Below, one piece after another: positions 8,421 to 17,208 of a stretch of 39,500 bases of DNA. The position numbers and the translations under genes were made by a program. Location: positions 1-39,500 of the forward strand of contig SHXR01000042.1 in assembly GCA_009693235.1 (NCBI GenBank), given 5' to 3'. A model generated the notes under the pieces. It searched no databases. It was not told the origin of the DNA and saw only the letters and a program-made list of their open reading frames with translations. The stretch comes from Betaproteobacteria bacterium (GTDB lineage Bacteria > Pseudomonadota > Gammaproteobacteria > Burkholderiales > SG8-39). How positions within the stretch are numbered: the first letter of the stretch is position 1; each line of letters starts with the position of its first letter.

Positions 8421-8917
8421 GTCTTGACCCCTTGGACGGGCACGTCGCTACCGGTTGCCGGGCCGGGGTCGGCGCTGAACGTCCGCGCGAGGACGCAGAG
8501 GATCATCAAGGCGAATGAGGCGGGAATGATCATGTGCAACCAGCTCATCGGAATGCCGGCGACAAGGCTCGTATGCGTGAAGCTTGCGATCGAGGTCACC
8601 GATTGATAGATGATCAATGCCCCCGCAGCAACGAACAACACCACCGCTGCGATGTCGCACACACGCCGCGACCATCCGGTGAGCATCTTGGAAAGCAGAT
8701 CCATCTTAAGGTGGTTCTGGTCCCAGGTCACCAGCACCGCGCCCAGATAGACAATCCAGACGAGTGCGTAGCCCAGCACTTCCTCGGCCCAGATGATCGG
8801 CTTGAATAACACGTAGCGGCCAAACGCATTGGCGCAGATGAGCACCATGCTGAGTATGAGTATGGTGCCGATCACGACGCGCACGACCGCAAGGATCGAG
8901 TCAATGAAGCGCTTCAA
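8417..8917 (-). CDS. TRAP transporter small permease (DctQ family)
   Basis: A 166-residue inner-membrane protein with four predicted membrane segments, as in DctQ. These are a first helix near residues 8-30, a second around WAEEVLGYALVWIVYLGAV, a third around VLFVAAGALIIYQ and a fourth around IIPASFALMILCVLA. The WAEE motif is characteristic of the family. The start is a TTG at 8917, preceded by a purine-rich GAGGGGGAG site. A later start would remove the first helix. It is the first gene of the TRAP-GMC operon and is divergent from vapB. Confidence 0.88.
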   Translation of the reverse strand: MKRFIDSILAVVRVVIGTILILSMVLICANAFGRYVLFKPIIWAEEVLGYALVWIVYLGAVLVTWDQNHLKMDLLSKMLTGWSRRVCDIAAVVLFVAAGALIIYQSVTSIASFTHTSLVAGIPMSWLHMIIPASFALMILCVLARTFSADPGPATGSDVPVQGVKT

Positions 8918-9078
8918 GCTCCCCCTCTTGCCTGCTTATTGGGTTTGAACGTGGCACGGTACCGCAAAGCACGGGTCGTTGCAGGCGCGACGCGACCGCT
9001 GATGGGATTTGCGGAGTTTTACCGGGGAACCGCGTGTTAGCATATCCTGGAGCATAGGCCGGTCACGGAGATGAAGAA

Positions 9079-9342
9079 ATGCTAGCCCCACGCCCTGATA
9101 AGGCTCGAACGTCCCGCGCGGTCCGTTTGTTCAAAAATGGACGCAGCCAAGCACTCCGCATACCCAAGGAATTCGAGTTGCCGGGCAATCAGGCGACGAT
9201 TCGGAGGGAAGGCGATCGATTGATCGTCGAACCGTTGAAGCGGACCAATCGCCTGGCTATGCTTTTCAACTCGTGGAAGCCATTGAAGGGCACGTTTCCT
9301 GAGGCGGCAGATCCTCCCATCAAGGCCGAGGAAGTCCTATGA
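9079..9342 (+). CDS. vapB: VapB-type antitoxin (AbrB/MazE-like DNA-binding domain)
   Basis: An 87-residue protein. The stretch AVRLFKNGRSQALRIP followed by KEFELPG is the hallmark of VapB swapped-hairpin antitoxins. The C-terminal part is acidic and proline-rich and would wrap the toxin. It would neutralise the PIN RNase and repress the operon. The start follows GGAG by 8 bases. Upstream, AGCATA occurs twice (9039-9044 and 9051-9056), a possible operator. The toxin gene starts one base after its stop. The pair sits between unrelated catabolic genes, as stand-alone toxin-antitoxin units often do. Confidence 0.9.
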   Translation: MLAPRPDKARTSRAVRLFKNGRSQALRIPKEFELPGNQATIRREGDRLIVEPLKRTNRLAMLFNSWKPLKGTFPEAADPPIKAEEVL

Positions 9343-9343
9343 G

Positions 9344-9754
9344 ATGGCACAGGTTCGTTTTCTGCTCGACACGAATATTCTGTCTGCGGTCATCAAGAAT
9401 CCGTTAAGTCCGCTCGCGGCGCGGCTCGCGGCGGCCAGCATCGATGAACTGGGCACGAGCATCGTCGTTGCCTGCGAGCTTCGATACGGCGCGCGAAAGA
9501 AAGGGTCACGAGCACTGACGACGCGGGTTGAACAATTCCTCGCGACGATACCGGTATTGCCATTAGAGGGCGAGGTCGATCGTCACTATGGCACCCTTCG
9601 TGTGGCTTTGGAGCGCCGCGGCCAACCCATCGGGTCCAATGATCTGCTCATCGCCGCGCATGCGCTCGCGCTTGGCGCTGTGCTGGTAACAGCAAATGAA
9701 CGAGAATCCAAGCGCGTGCCGGGGCTGAAGGTCGAGAATTGGCTCGCTTTGTGA
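9344..9754 (+). CDS. vapC: VapC-type PIN-domain ribonuclease toxin
   Basis: A 136-residue PIN-domain protein of the VapC/FitB group. The metal-binding acids are visible: Asp9 in FLLDTN, Glu45 in ACELRYG, Asp100 in IGSNDLLIAAHA, and the TANE segment near 117-119. The ending 'GLKVENW' is typical. Known members cleave tRNA or rRNA when not bound by VapB. The start lies one base after the antitoxin stop, so translation is coupled. All catalytic residues are present, so it looks active. It converges on the molybdenum hydroxylase gene, and the 101 bases between hold nothing recognisable. Confidence 0.92.
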   Translation: MAQVRFLLDTNILSAVIKNPLSPLAARLAAASIDELGTSIVVACELRYGARKKGSRALTTRVEQFLATIPVLPLEGEVDRHYGTLRVALERRGQPIGSNDLLIAAHALALGAVLVTANERESKRVPGLKVENWLAL

Positions 9755-9855
9755 TGACTTATGTGGACCGCGCGTCGACTCGGCAGCGTCATTCAAAACA
9801 GTTCACCGACGATCTTTTATCGTGATCGCAAGCTGAACGAGAAATTCTTGAGTGC

Positions 9856-12210
9856 TTACCTGATCGTTGGTCGTATACCGCTCCCCGACCGAGTCGCCCG
9901 CCAAACAACCTCCGGTGTCGCGGGCATGTCGATGTGTTGCACGCCAAAAGACTTCAACGCATCGAGAATGGCGTGGATCACCGCGGCGGGTGCGCCGACC
10001 GTGCCGCCTTCGCCCGCGCCTTTGACGCCGAGAATGTTGCTGGGGCTCGCGACATCGCGACTGATCACCGGAAAGGAGGGCAGGTCATCGGCACGTGGAA
10101 TCGTATAGTCCATGAATGAGCCCGACAGCAGCTGCCCGGTTTCCAGCTGATACACCGTGTGTTCGTACAGCGCTTGTCCGATGCCATTGGCAACCGCACC
10201 GTGCATCTGTCCATGCACCACCATTGGATTGACGGCACGACCTGAATCATCGACCACCGATAACGACACGATCTGCACATGGCCGGTCTCGGGATCGACT
10301 TCGACTTCACAGACTTCGCAGCCGTTGGCGAAAGCGAAGGCCGGATTCGAGTGCATCTTGGAGGCCATCAACAGTCGGCCAAGCGAAGGCGGGATCTTGC
10401 CCGATTCGGCGGCACGCGCAACCTCGAAAATGCCGACGCGTCGATCCGTCCCGGATACCTGGAACGCGCCATTCCGGTATTCGATGTCGCTAACAGACGT
10501 TTCCATCAGATGCGCGGCCATCTGCGTACCCAAAGCGATGACAAGATCTGATACTTCGGCGGCTGCCGCGCCGGCCCGCACCATCGAACGTGATGCGAAG
10601 GTGCCGACGCCTTTGGCGACCTTGTCGGTGTCGCCTGCCACGATGCGCACGCTCTCAAACGGCACACCGAGCCGCTCGGCAACGACCTGCGCGAACACCG
10701 TCTCATGGCTTTGGCCCTGCGATTGGCTGCCTACCGGCACATCGATATGGCCGTCCGGAAAAACGCGCACTTCCGCGAATTCTTCGGGCGATCCGCCGGT
10801 GCCTTCGAGGTAAGGGCCAAATCCTATACCGCGCAATTTGCCATTCCGGATGCTGGCGGCGTGTCGTGCTTGGAAACCTTCCAAGTCGGCAATTTTCACC
10901 GCCTCATCGAGCCGCGCAACAAAGTCCCCGGAGTCGTACAGAGCACCGGTCGCCGTGCGATAGGGGAATGCAGAAGCCGGCACCATGTTCATGCGACGCA
11001 GTGCAATTGGATCGCGTGCCGTGTCCCGCGCCGCCTGCTCGATGAGCCGCTCAACGGTGTACACACATTCGAAACGGCCGATCCCGCGAAAGACATTGAC
11101 CGGTGCCGTGTTGGTAAAACGCCCTTCGACGCGCAGATGAATTGCCGGAATCGCATAGAGGCTGGAGATCATGCGCTCCATGTTCGAGACCGTTGAATAC
11201 GGAATCGTCGGCGCGAAATGTGCGCCGAGGTTTGTCGTTGAATGCACGCGCAACGCGGTGATGCGGCCGGTTGCATCGAGCGCGAGCTCACCGTCCAAAA
11301 CATGATCGCGTGATTGCGAATCGGTAAGAAAAGCTTCCGACCGTGTGCTCGTCCACTTGACTGGGCGCCCCAGCCGTTTCGCGGCCCAGGTGATCGCGAT
11401 GTACTCCGGATACAACTGATTGCGCGCGCCAAAGCCACCGCCCACGTCATCGGTTACGCAACGAATGCGATCAAGCGGTACGCCAAAGACGCGCGCAAGA
11501 TTGCCGGCGTGCTGATGAATGCTATGCAGCCCGGCAAAAAGCGTATAGCGCTGGGCCGCCGCGTCCCACATGCCAATCGCTGAGCGCGGTTCCATGAAAC
11601 AGATGATGAGACGATTGTCGATCAAGCGCATGCGAGCCACATGTGCGGCGCGCTCGATCGCGCGCTCGCTCGCCCGTACATCACCGCATTCCCAGTCATA
11701 GCAGCGATTGCGCTCGGCGGAGTCATGCAACTGTGGTGCGCCCTCTGCATCCGCTTTGAGCATATCGACCGTCGCGCCGCGCGTCGTGTAGTTCACGATG
11801 ACGGCTTCGGCGGCATCCTGCGCGGCAAACGGTGTTTCGGCAATGACGATGGCAACCGCTTCGCCAACGTAGCGTGCTCGGTCGGTCGCTAAGGCGAACC
11901 ATGGCGGCTCGGCGAAGGGCGACCCGTCACGATTCGTGATGCCGCCGCTCCGCTCGGCAAGCAGCGTGGGCACGGGATTGAGGCCATCGGCAAGGAGATC
12001 CTTGCCCGTGAATACGCCCGCCACGCCAGGCATCTCGCGGGCGGTGCGGGGGTCGATAGAATCGATGTCCGCATGCGCATGCGGCGAGCGCACGAAGGCG
12101 GCATAGGCCTGACCGGGGGCGTTGCGATTGTCGCTATAACGCCCTTGGCCGGTCAGCAACCGAAGATCTTCGCGACGCGGGACCGAGGCGCCAATGCCGG
12201 TGGCGCTCAT
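9856..12210 (-). CDS. Molybdopterin-binding subunit of a xanthine dehydrogenase/CO dehydrogenase-family hydroxylase (CoxL-like), orphan
   Basis: A 784-residue large subunit of the molybdenum hydroxylases. The N-terminal domain has the family pattern RREDLRLLTGQGRY and FVRSPHAHA. The Mo-binding part shows DDVGGGFGARN, a VFRGIGRFE stretch where aerobic CO-dehydrogenase relatives have the active-site loop (RGAGRPE-like in non-CODH members), and a C-terminal KGAGEGGTVGAPA that carries the catalytic glutamate. The CO dehydrogenase loop with its cysteine is absent, so CO is not the expected substrate. A nitrogen heterocycle or aldehyde is more likely. The FAD (CoxM) and iron-sulfur (CoxS) partner genes are not in the window. 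The start at 12210 follows CGGAGCACGCG. It is divergent from a Bug receptor. Confidence 0.88.
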   Translation of the reverse strand: MSATGIGASVPRREDLRLLTGQGRYSDNRNAPGQAYAAFVRSPHAHADIDSIDPRTAREMPGVAGVFTGKDLLADGLNPVPTLLAERSGGITNRDGSPFAEPPWFALATDRARYVGEAVAIVIAETPFAAQDAAEAVIVNYTTRGATVDMLKADAEGAPQLHDSAERNRCYDWECGDVRASERAIERAAHVARMRLIDNRLIICFMEPRSAIGMWDAAAQRYTLFAGLHSIHQHAGNLARVFGVPLDRIRCVTDDVGGGFGARNQLYPEYIAITWAAKRLGRPVKWTSTRSEAFLTDSQSRDHVLDGELALDATGRITALRVHSTTNLGAHFAPTIPYSTVSNMERMISSLYAIPAIHLRVEGRFTNTAPVNVFRGIGRFECVYTVERLIEQAARDTARDPIALRRMNMVPASAFPYRTATGALYDSGDFVARLDEAVKIADLEGFQARHAASIRNGKLRGIGFGPYLEGTGGSPEEFAEVRVFPDGHIDVPVGSQSQGQSHETVFAQVVAERLGVPFESVRIVAGDTDKVAKGVGTFASRSMVRAGAAAAEVSDLVIALGTQMAAHLMETSVSDIEYRNGAFQVSGTDRRVGIFEVARAAESGKIPPSLGRLLMASKMHSNPAFAFANGCEVCEVEVDPETGHVQIVSLSVVDDSGRAVNPMVVHGQMHGAVANGIGQALYEHTVYQLETGQLLSGSFMDYTIPRADDLPSFPVISRDVASPSNILGVKGAGEGGTVGAPAAVIHAILDALKSFGVQHIDMPATPEVVWRATRSGSGIRPTIR

Positions 12211-12364
12211 CGCGTGCTCCGCCCGTCGGCGGTAGATTGAATTATTCTAGACATTGCTGTCTCCATGGGACCGTGATTGATCCGTTACCGTGGAGTATAG
12301 GATTGATGTACAAAATACCGTGTTGGGCCGTGTTTCGTAGTGTGTTGCCGTGACAGGAATATTC

Positions 12365-13342
12365 ATGACCGTCTCGCACTACCTCAAGATTGCCATCGCG
12401 ACTGCCGTGATGGCTGCCGGTACCGGCAGCGCACAGGCGCAAGCATGGCCCGCCAAACCCATCAAGTTGATCGTGGGCTCCGTGCCAGGTGGTGGCCAGG
12501 ATCTGTTCGCGCGCGTGGTGGGCGGCATCGTGCAGAAAGCGCTCGGGCAGCAAATCGTGGTCGAGAATCGGGGCGGGGCGGACGGTACGCTGGCGGTCGA
12601 CCAACTCGTGAAATCGGCGCCCGATGGCTATACCTTCGTGATGACCAGCAATGGCGCCACGCAGTTTGCACCGGCGCTCTATCCGAACCTCACCTACGAC
12701 CCGGGCCGGGACCTCGCTGGGGTGAGCATGATCTTTCGCGCGTTCTTCGCGTTGTCGGCCGGGCCGAAAACCGAGATCAAGACCATTCAGGAATTCGTCG
12801 CGGCGGTCAAAAGAGAACCTGGGAAATTTGCCTATGCGTCATCTGGTAAGGGTTCGCCGCATTTTTTTGCGATGGAAATGTTCAAGGATCGTGCCGGACT
12901 TGATATCACGGAAGTCTCCTATCGCAGCACCGCGCCGGCGGCGATTGACGTGGCGGCGGGTGCTGTGCCGTTTGGCATGCTGGATGTCGCGACAGTCCGT
13001 CCGCATCTGCAGTCCGGAAAAATACGTCTGCTCGCCATCACCGCAAAGGAACGCTCACCGTATCTGCCTGATGTACCCACCATCCGCGAGACCGTGGTGC
13101 CGGGGTTCGAAACAGAAGCGTGGAACGCGATCATGGCCCCGGCCGGCACACCACGCGACGTTCTTGATCGCATGAGCAAGGAAATTGCTATCGCGCTGCG
13201 ATCTGAGGAAGTTGCCAAGCGCATGGCCGAGGTGGGCTTCACGCCGTACATCACCACGCCGGATGAAACGATGGCGGTCATTCGCGAAGGGCTGAAGATC
13301 TATCCGGCGATGATCCGGAAGATGGGGATTACCGGTAACTAA
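12365..13342 (+). CDS. Bug family tripartite tricarboxylate-type periplasmic receptor
   Basis: A 325-residue TctC-like receptor. Residues 1-26 form a signal peptide ending in AQA, and the mature N-terminus WPAKPIKLIVGSVPGGG is typical of the family. Further matches are ENRGGADGTLAVDQL, a lysine-glycine-poor middle segment (YRSTAPAAIDVAAG) where most relatives read VPYKG, and APAGTPRDVLDR near residue 260. It would bind a carboxylate or amide ligand in the periplasm. The ATG at 12365 is chosen because AGGAA lies 7 bases upstream and the signal peptide then starts normally. A GTG at 12350 is possible. It is divergent from the molybdenum hydroxylase gene, which may be its catabolic partner. Confidence 0.9.
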   Translation: MTVSHYLKIAIATAVMAAGTGSAQAQAWPAKPIKLIVGSVPGGGQDLFARVVGGIVQKALGQQIVVENRGGADGTLAVDQLVKSAPDGYTFVMTSNGATQFAPALYPNLTYDPGRDLAGVSMIFRAFFALSAGPKTEIKTIQEFVAAVKREPGKFAYASSGKGSPHFFAMEMFKDRAGLDITEVSYRSTAPAAIDVAAGAVPFGMLDVATVRPHLQSGKIRLLAITAKERSPYLPDVPTIRETVVPGFETEAWNAIMAPAGTPRDVLDRMSKEIAIALRSEEVAKRMAEVGFTPYITTPDETMAVIREGLKIYPAMIRKMGITGN

Positions 13343-13363
13343 ATCTCTCGGGCGAAACCATAG

Positions 13364-13389
13364 GGCGGAAAAGCACCGCGCATTCCGCC
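13364..13389. terminator. Hairpin between convergent genes
   Basis: GGCGGAA (13364-13370) and TTCCGCC (13383-13389) form a perfect 7-bp stem around a 12-base loop. It lies in the gap between the Bug gene, ending at 13342, and the luciferase-like gene, ending at 13420, and could stop transcription from both sides. There is no clear T-run on either strand. Confidence 0.35.
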
Positions 13390-13419
13390 GGACAAGTCAG
13401 GCGAACACGACGGCTCGAC

Positions 13420-14486
13420 CTAGCGAAACGCCGGCATTACTTCTTTCGCGAAAAGCCGCAGGCTTCGCTCCGATACGTCGGGTGGCAGCAAATGCGATAA
13501 GCCGTTCATCGACGCAATCTCGAACCCTCCGGACTCTCATAGCAACGTTCGATCTGGGCACGCACTTCGGCGGGAGTACCCACCCAAGTCGAACCCTTCT
13601 CAATGCCGCCCTCGTATGTTTCCGATTTGATGTGCTCGACGATTTTCTCGTAGCCGACGTAGTCCTTGGCCGCCTTGCCGGTGCCCCAACCTTCCACCAG
13701 CGTGGCGGCGGCAAGGAGGGCCTTGGCGTGAGCCATCACTGGCGCACGAAATATGCGCCGCGCTTCATCGCCATCCGGTAGACATAGCATGCGATACGAA
13801 ATCATAACGCTTCCGTTGCCCGGATGCCCGGCATCGCGCCAAGCATTGCGATAGATCTTGAGCAGGCCGGCCATCCACGTGCCGCCAATGGGATTGGCCA
13901 TCAGCCAATGGCCTTCACGTCCAGCCGTCTCGAATGACTGCGGCGTTGCGAGCACAGCGATCCATACCGGCGGCCGCGGTCGTTGTGTGGGGCGGGGCAG
14001 CGATGTCACATCGCGAAATTGCACGAACTGCCCGTCAAAACTCGCGTGCTCTTCGGTGAGCAGCTTGAGCGTGGCGGCCACGCCTTCTTCAAAGCGCGCC
14101 CGGCTTTCATCGATATCGATCCCAAAACGTGCGAACTCGTGCGGCAGAAACGCGCGGGCAAACGCGACATCGGCCCGGCCGCCGGTGATGGCATCGAGCA
14201 TCGCGATTTCGCCGGCAAGCTTCAGCCGATTGTTGAACACCGGGAGCAAGGCGCCCGGAACCAACCGAGCCTTCTTGGTGCGCTGCGACGCTGCAGCGAG
14301 GAAGATCGGGGGATTGGGACTGCTGCCGCCGTAGGCCTCGAAGTAATGCTCGACCATGTGGACCGTTTTGAAGTCGCATTCATCGACCAGATCGACGATC
14401 CGTAGAAAATACCGATAGCAATCCGCAGGCGATTTCTCGGCCTCAGTCGTGTCCGGGAAGAAATGCAAGCCGAAATCAAGGCGCAT
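13420..14486 (-). pseudogene. Luciferase-like (LLM class) flavin monooxygenase with a C-terminal frameshift
   Basis: The reading from the ATG at 14486 is a bacterial-luciferase-fold FMN oxidoreductase. It shows MRLDFGLHFFPDT, MVEHYFEAYGG, the family's FLAAASQRTKKARL and RPRPPVWIAV. The frame closes at 13506 with an unnatural ending (GSRLRR). The adjacent frame restores the expected C-terminus from about 13533 on: GGFEIASMNGLSH, then RSLRLFAKEVMP, ending at 13420. The shift lies between 13533 and 13536 and equals one lost or two gained bases. Either the gene is broken or the sequence has an error there. If unrepaired, the product lacks about 35 C-terminal residues. It is divergent from the VOC gene. 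Substrate unknown. Confidence 0.8.
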
Positions 14487-14520
14487 GGTGCGGGGACTCG
14501 GAAGTGGTTTTCGCGGCCGG

Positions 14521-14547
14521 AGTATAGTTGGCCCTTGCCATTGTAAA
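14521..14547 (-). promoter_or_regulatory. Candidate sigma-70 promoter for the luciferase-like gene
   Basis: On the minus strand TTTACA (14547-14542) and TATACT (14526-14521) stand 15 bases apart, about 35 bases before the start at 14486. The -10 box is near consensus and the spacing is short. Confidence 0.3.
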
Positions 14548-14601
14548 TGCGTAACGGCACGCCCCATCCTGTGGCCCGGTGTGCCAATTCGGAGGATGAC
14601 A

Positions 14602-15300
14602 ATGAACGATCTTTCCCGCCCGCTTGATTCCAGCCCGGTTGGTTCCAGCCCCCACCCGCGCGCGATCAACGAGCTGCCGGTTCGCGCACCGCTCTTGCGC
14701 GGGATTCATCATCTCGCGATCAATACCGATGATATGCGCACGACGTTAGATTTTTACGTCCGCATCCTTGGCATGCCGCTCTTGCACGGGCTCATCACCG
14801 GTGTCGGCGCGGCGGCTCGCGCGGTGGCACGCGGTAATCCACCGTTCGATCAGATTCCCCACTATTTCGTCGATATGGGTGGCGACAGTACGCTCGCGAT
14901 CTTTGAATTTCCACAGAGCAAGGCGCCCAAGGCCGATCGAAACTCGGTCGCCGGCATGCAGCACATCTCGTTTGCCGCGACGCCCGCGCGTTTCGTCGAG
15001 ATGCAGGAGCGGCTCAAGCGCAACGGCGTTGAGATCATGTTCGGTCCGAAGGTCGTGCTGCCGCCCAATATTCAGTCGATCTATTTTTTCGACCCCAACG
15101 GCATCCGGCTGGAAATCTCCGCTGACATGAGCGGCGATGCGGCCGATTTGAAGGTGGTGGAATCGGTGCTGATGGATCGGGCAACCATGCGCCGCGAGCT
15201 TGGCAAGATCAGCGACGATTCGGCATGGATTGATTTGATGCTCGCCAATATGTCCGAGCGGCCACCGCTTTATCCTGGTGCGAAGATGCCGGCGGGGTAG
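14602..15300 (+). CDS. VOC family protein (glyoxalase/extradiol dioxygenase fold)
   Basis: A 232-residue metalloprotein of the vicinal-oxygen-chelate fold. Two beta-alpha-beta-beta-beta modules are visible. The first starts at GIHHLAINTDDM with His36/His37 and continues as TLDFYVRILGMPL. The second starts at MQHISFAA with His121 and ends at FFDPNGIRLEIS with Glu171. These are the standard metal-ligand places. Members include glyoxalases, extradiol dioxygenases and fosfomycin-resistance proteins, and nothing here fixes the reaction. The ATG at 14602 was chosen over that at 14596 because GGAGG lies 6 bases before it. The next plus-strand feature is a broken Bug gene that may once have been co-transcribed. 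Confidence 0.8.
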   Translation: MNDLSRPLDSSPVGSSPHPRAINELPVRAPLLRGIHHLAINTDDMRTTLDFYVRILGMPLLHGLITGVGAAARAVARGNPPFDQIPHYFVDMGGDSTLAIFEFPQSKAPKADRNSVAGMQHISFAATPARFVEMQERLKRNGVEIMFGPKVVLPPNIQSIYFFDPNGIRLEISADMSGDAADLKVVESVLMDRATMRRELGKISDDSAWIDLMLANMSERPPLYPGAKMPAG

Positions 15301-15306
15301 GGTTTC

Positions 15307-15811
15307 TGCGCACTGACCCTTAGCATGGCCGGCGTGAAGATCGAGCAGGCGACCGGAATAAGGATGGTGCATATCCCCGTACAAGGGTGGCGCGGACGCG
15401 ATTCCGGCCATTCAGACCAATCAGGTGCAGTTGCTGGTCACGGCGATTGGCGTAGGAATGCCTTCGCTCAAGGCGGGCAAGGTACGCGTGCTTGCGGTGC
15501 CCGGTGCGCAGCGCCACCGGCTGTTGCCAGATGTGCCGACCTTTTCTGAAGCAGGTTTTCCGGACTTCGACTTTCGCGCATGGTGGGGCCTGGTGGCACC
15601 CGCGGGGACGCCTGCCGAGGCAATCAACAAGGTCGCCGACGAAGTGACGAAGTACGTAAAGAGCCCGGCGTTCGCAGACAAGTTCGGCACGATCTACGCG
15701 CTCGAACCGATCGGCGGCACGTCGACGGAGATGGCGGCGTTCCTGAAATCGGATCGCGAACGGTACGGACGCATTCTTCGCGCCGCAAACATCCGGCTCG
15801 ATAATCCATGA
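15307..15811 (+). pseudogene. Broken Bug family receptor (C-terminal half, frameshifted)
   Basis: The stretch encodes only the C-terminal half of a TctC-like receptor. It begins with KIEQATGIRMVHIP, then shifts frame at a run of four C (15375-15378). Removing one C restores the family's HIPYKGGADAIPAIQ, followed in the original second frame by LLPDVPTFSEAGFPDF, APAGTPAEAINK and a normal C-terminus ending at 15811. The signal peptide and roughly the first 150 residues are absent, and the space up to the VOC stop is too short to hold them. It is therefore a remnant and cannot function. Confidence 0.85.
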
Positions 15812-16122
15812 GCGCGGGCATGAATCAATCGGTAATGAGTTGGGTGGCCACTGCATACACGGTCGCGACGGGAATGGTGGCGGCTGAGAGATCATCTTCG
15901 CTCGCGGTTAGGCGTCGCGCTACTCAGTCTCTTGGGTGGGGCTGCGCGCCTCGAAAATGCGATGTCTCGTACGTTTTGCTGGACCGTGACTGCGAAGGCC
16001 GAAATAGAGGTTGGTTACGGGTATTCCCTCAATGCGATCGCGCACGGATGTATGCCCGGTTTAGATGATCAGGTAGTCTGCCCATCGAGCCCTAATCATG
16101 CGTCAGCATCTGCCGTCACTGC
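15812..16122. other. 311-base gap without a recognisable gene
   Basis: This lies between the broken Bug gene and the convergent intact Bug gene. It holds only short open stretches without family patterns or ribosome binding sites. No clear terminator hairpin, repeat or RNA gene was recognised. It may be leftover sequence from the event that truncated the neighbouring receptor gene. Confidence 0.5.
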
Positions 16123-17106
16123 TCAATCCGCCTTGATCCCCGCCTCGCGAATAAGGCGTCCGAATTTCAGTAGATCCTCGGTAATGATCGCGGTGAATTG
16201 TTCAGGCGTCGTGCTGATCGGAAAGTAACCTGCTGCGGTCAAGCGTTGGCTCACATCGGTCTGCGCGACCGCTTTGCCGATCTCTGTCGCCAGACGCGCT
16301 ACGTTGTCCCGCGGCGTTCCGGCGGGAACCAGCACGCCATTCCAGGCTTCATAGGCATAGCTCGGCGCAACGGATTCGGCCACCGTCGGCAAATCCGGTA
16401 CCACGCCGACCCGTCGCTTGCTGGTCACCGCAAGTCCGCGCAACTTGCCGGCGCGGATATTGGGCAAGGGCCCGGTCATGCTGTCGAATACCATGTTGAT
16501 CTCACCACTTAACAGGGCGGCGGTCATCGGTGCGTTGCCTTTATAGGGCACATGGACGATATCGACTCCGACGACGCTCTTGAAGTATTCGGCCGCCATG
16601 TGCAGCGGCGCGCCGACCCCCGACGATCCGTAAGTCAGCTTGCTCGGATTGGCTTTGGCGAACGCGACCAGTTCTTGCAGCGTCTGCGCCGGCACCGAGG
16701 GGTGGACCGCGATGATGAGCGGGTAGGTGGTGATCAAACTGACCGCGGCGAAGTCCTTCACCGGATCCCAGCGGACCGGTGCCAGATGCGGTTGCACCGT
16801 GATCCCATTGGTCGCGAACAGCATCGTGTAGCCGTCTGCCGGTGCTCGCGCGACGAACTCGGTACCGATATTGCCGCCCGCGCCGGCCCGCGATTCAACC
16901 AATACCGGCTGGCCCAGGCTCTCGGCCATTTTTTGCGCGACCGCGCGGGCATTGAAGTCAGCGCCGCCACCCGGTGGAAAAGGGACGATGAAGCGGATCG
17001 GCTTATTCGGAAAGTCTTGTCCCAGTGCACCCGATGGCAGCGCCGCGAGCATGGCACCGGCGATGCATACCAACGCAGCAATGCGCTGGGTGGGGTGATG
17101 CAGCAT
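16123..17106 (-). CDS. Bug family tripartite tricarboxylate-type periplasmic receptor
   Basis: A complete 327-residue receptor. It has a signal peptide (about residues 1-29, ending in SGALG) and the mature start DFPNKPIRFIVPFPPGGGAD. Family marks follow: ESRAGAGGNIGTEFVA, DGYTMLFATNG, VPYKGNAPMTAAL, LPTVAESV and VPAGTPRDN. The ATG at 17106 is taken because AAGGAG stands 8 bases before it. The longer reading from 17130 lacks this. It is divergent from the hyuB-bug-hyuA-hyuB-bug cluster, only 102 bases away, and could belong to it through a shared control region (inference). Ligand unknown. Confidence 0.9.
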   Translation of the reverse strand: MLHHPTQRIAALVCIAGAMLAALPSGALGQDFPNKPIRFIVPFPPGGGADFNARAVAQKMAESLGQPVLVESRAGAGGNIGTEFVARAPADGYTMLFATNGITVQPHLAPVRWDPVKDFAAVSLITTYPLIIAVHPSVPAQTLQELVAFAKANPSKLTYGSSGVGAPLHMAAEYFKSVVGVDIVHVPYKGNAPMTAALLSGEINMVFDSMTGPLPNIRAGKLRGLAVTSKRRVGVVPDLPTVAESVAPSYAYEAWNGVLVPAGTPRDNVARLATEIGKAVAQTDVSQRLTAAGYFPISTTPEQFTAIITEDLLKFGRLIREAGIKAD

Positions 17107-17208
17107 GCGGGTCTCCTTATGGGTTTGCAAGCGCTACGACAACGGCGGCCGTGGTAGCGTCCGGGCTGCCCGATTGTACGCGGGCTTAAACGATGAGGTG
17201 AGGGACGG

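Noticed and set aside
9856..12210. Carbon monoxide dehydrogenase as the function of the CoxL-like gene
   Set aside because: The active-site loop lacks the cysteine-bearing CODH signature and reads RGIGRFE, and the coxM and coxS genes are missing.
12211..12364. Three ACCGTG repeats in the divergent gap between the molybdenum hydroxylase and Bug genes, as a possible operator
   Set aside because: Unequal spacing and no symmetry, so chance cannot be excluded.
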